NCBI GenBank assembly: GCA_027009605.1
Contig: JALVCY010000529.1
Span: 1 to 8,525 of the forward strand
Origin: Saprospiraceae bacterium
GTDB lineage: Bacteria; Bacteroidota; Bacteroidia; Chitinophagales; Saprospiraceae
DNA length: 8,525 nt
Direction: 5' to 3'
In this document: positions 6,497-8,525 of the stretch, piece after piece
How the letters are laid out: each line of letters begins with the position of its first letter
How positions within the stretch are numbered: position 1 is the stretch's first letter
Translations under genes and position numbers: made by a program
Notes under the pieces: generated by a model
What the model was told of the DNA's origin: nothing
Database searches by the model: none
The model's input: the letters and a program-made list of their open reading frames with translations, nothing else

Positions 6497-6660
6497 GTAA
6501 CTGTTTAGGTGCCCCTATTTTTAGATAGAAAATAGGCATTTTTGTGGATGTTGAAGCTACAATTTTTGAAGCGTAGCTGGGCTACGTGAGAAAATTTTAG
6601 CAAAAACAGGCGCAAAAAGGGCATTTTCTAGCAAAAATTAGCGGGTGGCTAAATAGTTAC
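6497..6660. repeat. 164-bp palindromic element (copy B), identical to copy A
   Basis: By base-by-base reading this is identical to copy A and in the same orientation, 175 bp downstream, with an 11-base AT-rich joint (6486-6496) between them. Its central hairpin is at 6572-6586. It ends 15 bp before the ATG at 6676, so any transcript that begins upstream would carry the folded element in its 5' leader. Identity indicates a very recent tandem duplication or gene conversion. Confidence 0.88.
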
Positions 6661-6675
6661 AAAAATACTTGAATT

Positions 6676-7323
6676 ATGAAATATAATTGGCTACTCATCC
6701 TTGTTTTTGGTCTATTCTTTTTGCTTGCCGGAGACGCTTCCGCCCAAACCCACCGCCGATCAACCGGAAAAAGAAGGCCCAAAGTCCAAAAAAAAGTGGA
6801 AAAGGACGACGATACCAAGGAATTCTGGAAAGACCAAGTGTGGTATGGGGGCTCCGTGCAATTGGGATATAGTGGCTACCAGAACTATTCTCTGTTTGTC
6901 ATTGGTGTGACTCCTATGATGGGTTTTAAGATAAAAGATACGCCCTTCTCTATCGGGCCTAGGATTGGTTTAACCTATCGAAGTGTTAAAGGCTATGGTA
7001 CGGATGGGCAAGTTCATCGGGCTAGTTTGCCGGCTTATACGACTTCTGCCTTTGCTCGAGTGAAGTTTTTGCAGCAATTCTTTTTGCATACCGAGTATGA
7101 ATTGGCTTGGAATAGGCAAGTCTATGTGGATAATGCTAATCGGCTTGCTGTAGATCGGAATGGAAAAGTCCTTTCGGAAAAAATCCAACGAGACAATTTT
7201 TACATCGGTGCCGGTTATAATTCCGGGGACTATGAAATTATGGTGCTCTACAACCTAAATGTCCCGGAAAACAGCTTGGAACAGCCCTTCTCCTTCCGGG
7301 CCGGGTTTACTTGGAATTTCTAG
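6676..7323 (+). CDS. Secreted probable outer-membrane beta-barrel protein, function unknown
   Basis: The 215-residue protein has a strong Sec signal peptide (1-24, ending DASAQ). A very basic, flexible stretch follows (about 25-43: HRRSTGKRRPKVQKKVEK), then a short acidic patch (DDD). The rest has the amphipathic-strand pattern of a small outer-membrane barrel: WYGGSVQLGYSGYQNYSLFV, IGPRIGLTYR, FLHTEYELAWNRQ, FYIGAGYN, YEIMVLYNLNV. It ends in the classical C-terminal barrel strand with a terminal Phe (FSFRAGFTWNF). The palindromic element stops 15 bp before the start codon and I see no good promoter between them. Transcription must therefore begin inside or upstream of the element, or read through from the comEC operon. 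Proteins with this layout occur widely in Bacteroidota, but I cannot assign a specific function. Confidence 0.83.
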   Translation: MKYNWLLILVFGLFFLLAGDASAQTHRRSTGKRRPKVQKKVEKDDDTKEFWKDQVWYGGSVQLGYSGYQNYSLFVIGVTPMMGFKIKDTPFSIGPRIGLTYRSVKGYGTDGQVHRASLPAYTTSAFARVKFLQQFFLHTEYELAWNRQVYVDNANRLAVDRNGKVLSEKIQRDNFYIGAGYNSGDYEIMVLYNLNVPENSLEQPFSFRAGFTWNF

Positions 7324-7357
7324 GTAGGACTAAGCACTGCTAAAGCAATGTTGTCGG

Positions 7358-7381
7358 TTGTTCCGAAATTATTCGGGACAA
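7358..7381. terminator. Candidate bidirectional hairpin between convergent genes
   Basis: Arms TTGTTCCGAA and TTCGGGACAA pair over 10 bp (one G-T wobble) around an ATTA loop. The hairpin lies between the plus-strand gene ending at 7323 and the minus-strand gene ending at 7424. No T run follows directly on either strand, so factor-independent termination is not assured. A weaker hairpin lies at 7335-7351. Confidence 0.45.
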
Positions 7382-7423
7382 AGAGTTTTCAGCTCAATAA
7401 ATTTGGCTACTACCGCCGCTTTA

Positions 7424-7879
7424 TCACTCCTTAATCAGTAATTTCTTAATTCTGGGAATCGGCCCGCTGCAACTGTTTTCGTGGCAAAGGATACAGCCAT
7501 TGATGATGTCGTTGTAGGCCGTTTTTTGTTGATTGCCTTTGGTATTTTGCAAGGCTTTTATTTTGTTGAGATAGGAGGTGGCATAGCCTTTAAAACCGTC
7601 CATGGTCATACTCTCATCGGTAGGCGTTGCGGTGAGTAGGTCATGAAAGTCCGGTACATCGTGGATGGTTTGTCCCGCTTCCAGGTTCTTTTTGGTGTCT
7701 TGCCACTGTTTTTCCATTTTGCGCATCAATAAGGCCAATTCGCTGTCTCCATTTGGATTGAGTGGTGCGATGGGATTGGTGACTCCGGTTTCTTTAGTTG
7801 CGGTGTTATCCGGTTGTTCTTTATTTGCGCAAGCGGTCAGGAAAGTAGCAAGCAGGAAAAGAAAAAGAATGTTTTTCAT
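7424..7879 (-). CDS. Monohaem c-type cytochrome lipoprotein
   Basis: The 151-residue protein begins with a lipoprotein signal peptide whose lipobox is LTAC, with the lipidated Cys at 17, so the mature protein is membrane-anchored and faces the periplasm or lies at the outer membrane. A low-complexity Asn/Thr/Pro linker (about 19-44) follows, then a helical region (ELALLMRKMEKQWQDTKKNLEAG and later helices) that resembles the four-helix cytochrome c' fold. Near the C-terminus NGCILCHENSC contains one CXXCH haem-c attachment site (CILCH), followed by GPIPRIKKLLI, which is a recurring tail in small Bacteroidota cytochromes as I recall the family. A likely role is electron transfer in the envelope; the partner is not in the window. 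It converges on the barrel gene at 6676-7323 and diverges from the lamin-tail gene. The start is fixed by the signal peptide. Confidence 0.8.
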   Translation of the reverse strand: MKNILFLFLLATFLTACANKEQPDNTATKETGVTNPIAPLNPNGDSELALLMRKMEKQWQDTKKNLEAGQTIHDVPDFHDLLTATPTDESMTMDGFKGYATSYLNKIKALQNTKGNQQKTAYNDIINGCILCHENSCSGPIPRIKKLLIKE

Positions 7880-7974
7880 GGTTTCAAAATTTTGTGGCTA
7901 TTCAAGTAGACAGATAGGGGCAGTTTTTTCCCAAGGTTTGTTGTGGGTAAAGAAAATATGGTAAACCAACTAGT

Positions 7975-7994
7975 CTGTAGTACAGTTAATTTTG
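7975..7994 (+). promoter_or_regulatory. Small dyad beside a possible -7 box in the divergent intergenic region
   Basis: CTGTAGTACAG (7975-7985) is a perfect dyad around one central base. Directly after it TAATTTTG (7987-7994) matches the TAnnTTTG -7 box on the plus strand. A second match, TATATTTG, lies at 8059-8066. Neither has TTG at the expected upstream distance. These are short motifs that can occur by chance in AT-rich DNA; I could not choose a promoter for either divergent gene. Confidence 0.25.
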
Positions 7995-8156
7995 CGTAAA
8001 GATAAGCCAATAATCGAAATGGGGGAGTTAAAATCCGACCTTTTTATATCATTTCTCATATATTTGTATTTGGTCTAATGCTAGACTGCTTTGGTTTTTT
8101 TTCCGAAAGGATAATCATCAAAGTGCAAACGTTTGTTTTTAATAAAAAACTCAGAA

Positions 8157-8525
8157 ATGAAAAAAAATCTTACCAAACAACTGATTCTAACGGCGATTTT
8201 TGCCTGTCTTTCCATGGTGGCTTTTTCGCAAGACATCGTGATTACCGAAATTATGTACAATCCACCGGAAAGTGGAACGGACTCTCTTGAATTCGTAGAA
8301 ATATTGAATAATAGTGGCACTGCTTATAATATGGAAAATGCTACTTTTAAAGCTGGAAATACTATTTTTGTTTTCCCGGCGATGACTTTGAATGATGGGG
8401 AGTACGCCGTTATTGCTGTAAATGATACCGCTTTTTATAGTGTTTTTGGTTTTTATCCTATGGAATGGACAGGACCCGGGTTAAGTAATAGTGGGAAATT
8501 CATTGAGCTCAAAGACGCAAATGGC
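8157..8525 (+). CDS. Lamin-tail-domain surface protein, 5' part only
   Basis: An open frame of 123 codons continues past the window end. Residues 1-24 are a signal peptide (MKKNLTKQ, a hydrophobic core, then VAFSQD), so the protein is exported. From residue 25 on, the sequence follows the bacterial lamin-tail (LTD) domain, an immunoglobulin-like beta fold. The opening strand is IVITEIMYNPP, followed by LEFVEILNNSG, then FPAMTLNDGEYAVIAVN, then FGFYPMEWTGPGLSNSGKFI with ELKDANG. In Bacteroidota such domains usually sit at the front of large secreted or cell-surface proteins, often with further domains and a sorting signal at the C-terminus, which cannot be seen here. The gene diverges from the cytochrome gene across 277 bp. 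Frames read in other phases in this region are shadows. The domain assignment is confident; total length and function are unknown. Confidence 0.85.
   Translation, partial: MKKNLTKQLILTAIFACLSMVAFSQDIVITEIMYNPPESGTDSLEFVEILNNSGTAYNMENATFKAGNTIFVFPAMTLNDGEYAVIAVNDTAFYSVFGFYPMEWTGPGLSNSGKFIELKDANG

Noticed and set aside
7665..7964. 99-codon plus-strand frame over the cytochrome gene
   Set aside because: It is antisense to the lipoprotein gene, whose lipobox and CXXCH motif make the minus strand the coding strand.
8078..8320. Short frames on both strands overlapping the last gene
   Set aside because: They overlap the start of the lamin-tail gene at 8157, which has a signal peptide and a clear domain. 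The other frames have neither.

Overview
The window looks like a chromosomal segment of a Bacteroidota bacterium, possibly a Saprospiria- or Chitinophagia-like lineage; this is inferred from gene style, not from a marker gene. The signs are: start codons without a clear Shine-Dalgarno sequence, candidate promoters of the Bacteroidota type (TTTG, about 20 bp, TAnnTTTG), several signal-peptide proteins that look like outer-membrane beta-barrels, a lipoprotein, a lamin-tail-domain surface protein, and a ComEC with no visible C-terminal metallo-beta-lactamase motif.

Layout. 39-701 encodes ribulose-phosphate 3-epimerase (rpe). 702-1669 has no gene and is packed with repeats: a two-copy AT-rich repeat with GTTGATTCGCT modules, then 20-bp units built on tiny TTC-looped hairpins, then four tandem units of about 119 bp that each end in an octamer (CCGTTATA) minisatellite. 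1670-2437 encodes a secreted, probable outer-membrane beta-barrel protein of unknown function. 2438-3026 is non-coding and holds a 161-bp palindromic element. 3027-6255 is a two-gene DNA-uptake operon: comEC (inner-membrane DNA channel) followed 28 bp later by a membrane-anchored protein with three clear and one degenerate ComEA-type helix-hairpin-helix units. 6256-6675 holds two identical 164-bp palindromic elements in tandem, the second ending 15 bp before the next start codon. 6676-7323 is another probable outer-membrane beta-barrel protein. Convergent to it, 7424-7879 on the minus strand is a small lipoprotein with one CXXCH haem-c site. After a 277-bp divergent intergenic region, a lamin-tail-domain protein starts at 8157 and runs off the end of the window.

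Working together. Only comEC and the helix-hairpin-helix gene form an obvious functional pair (DNA capture and transport in natural transformation). The other genes look like independent units: sugar-phosphate metabolism, cell-envelope proteins and a periplasm-facing cytochrome.

The most interesting non-coding signal is the palindromic element family (2563-2723, 6322-6485, 6497-6660). All three copies share terminal inverted repeats beginning GTAACT, a fixed G/A asymmetry between the left and right ends, a length of 161-164 bp, and a hairpin at the exact centre whose stem bases differ between the two sequence types in a compensatory way. No transposase gene is in the window, so these would be non-autonomous elements or structured intergenic repeats. 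The second notable signal is the mini-hairpin and minisatellite array downstream of rpe.
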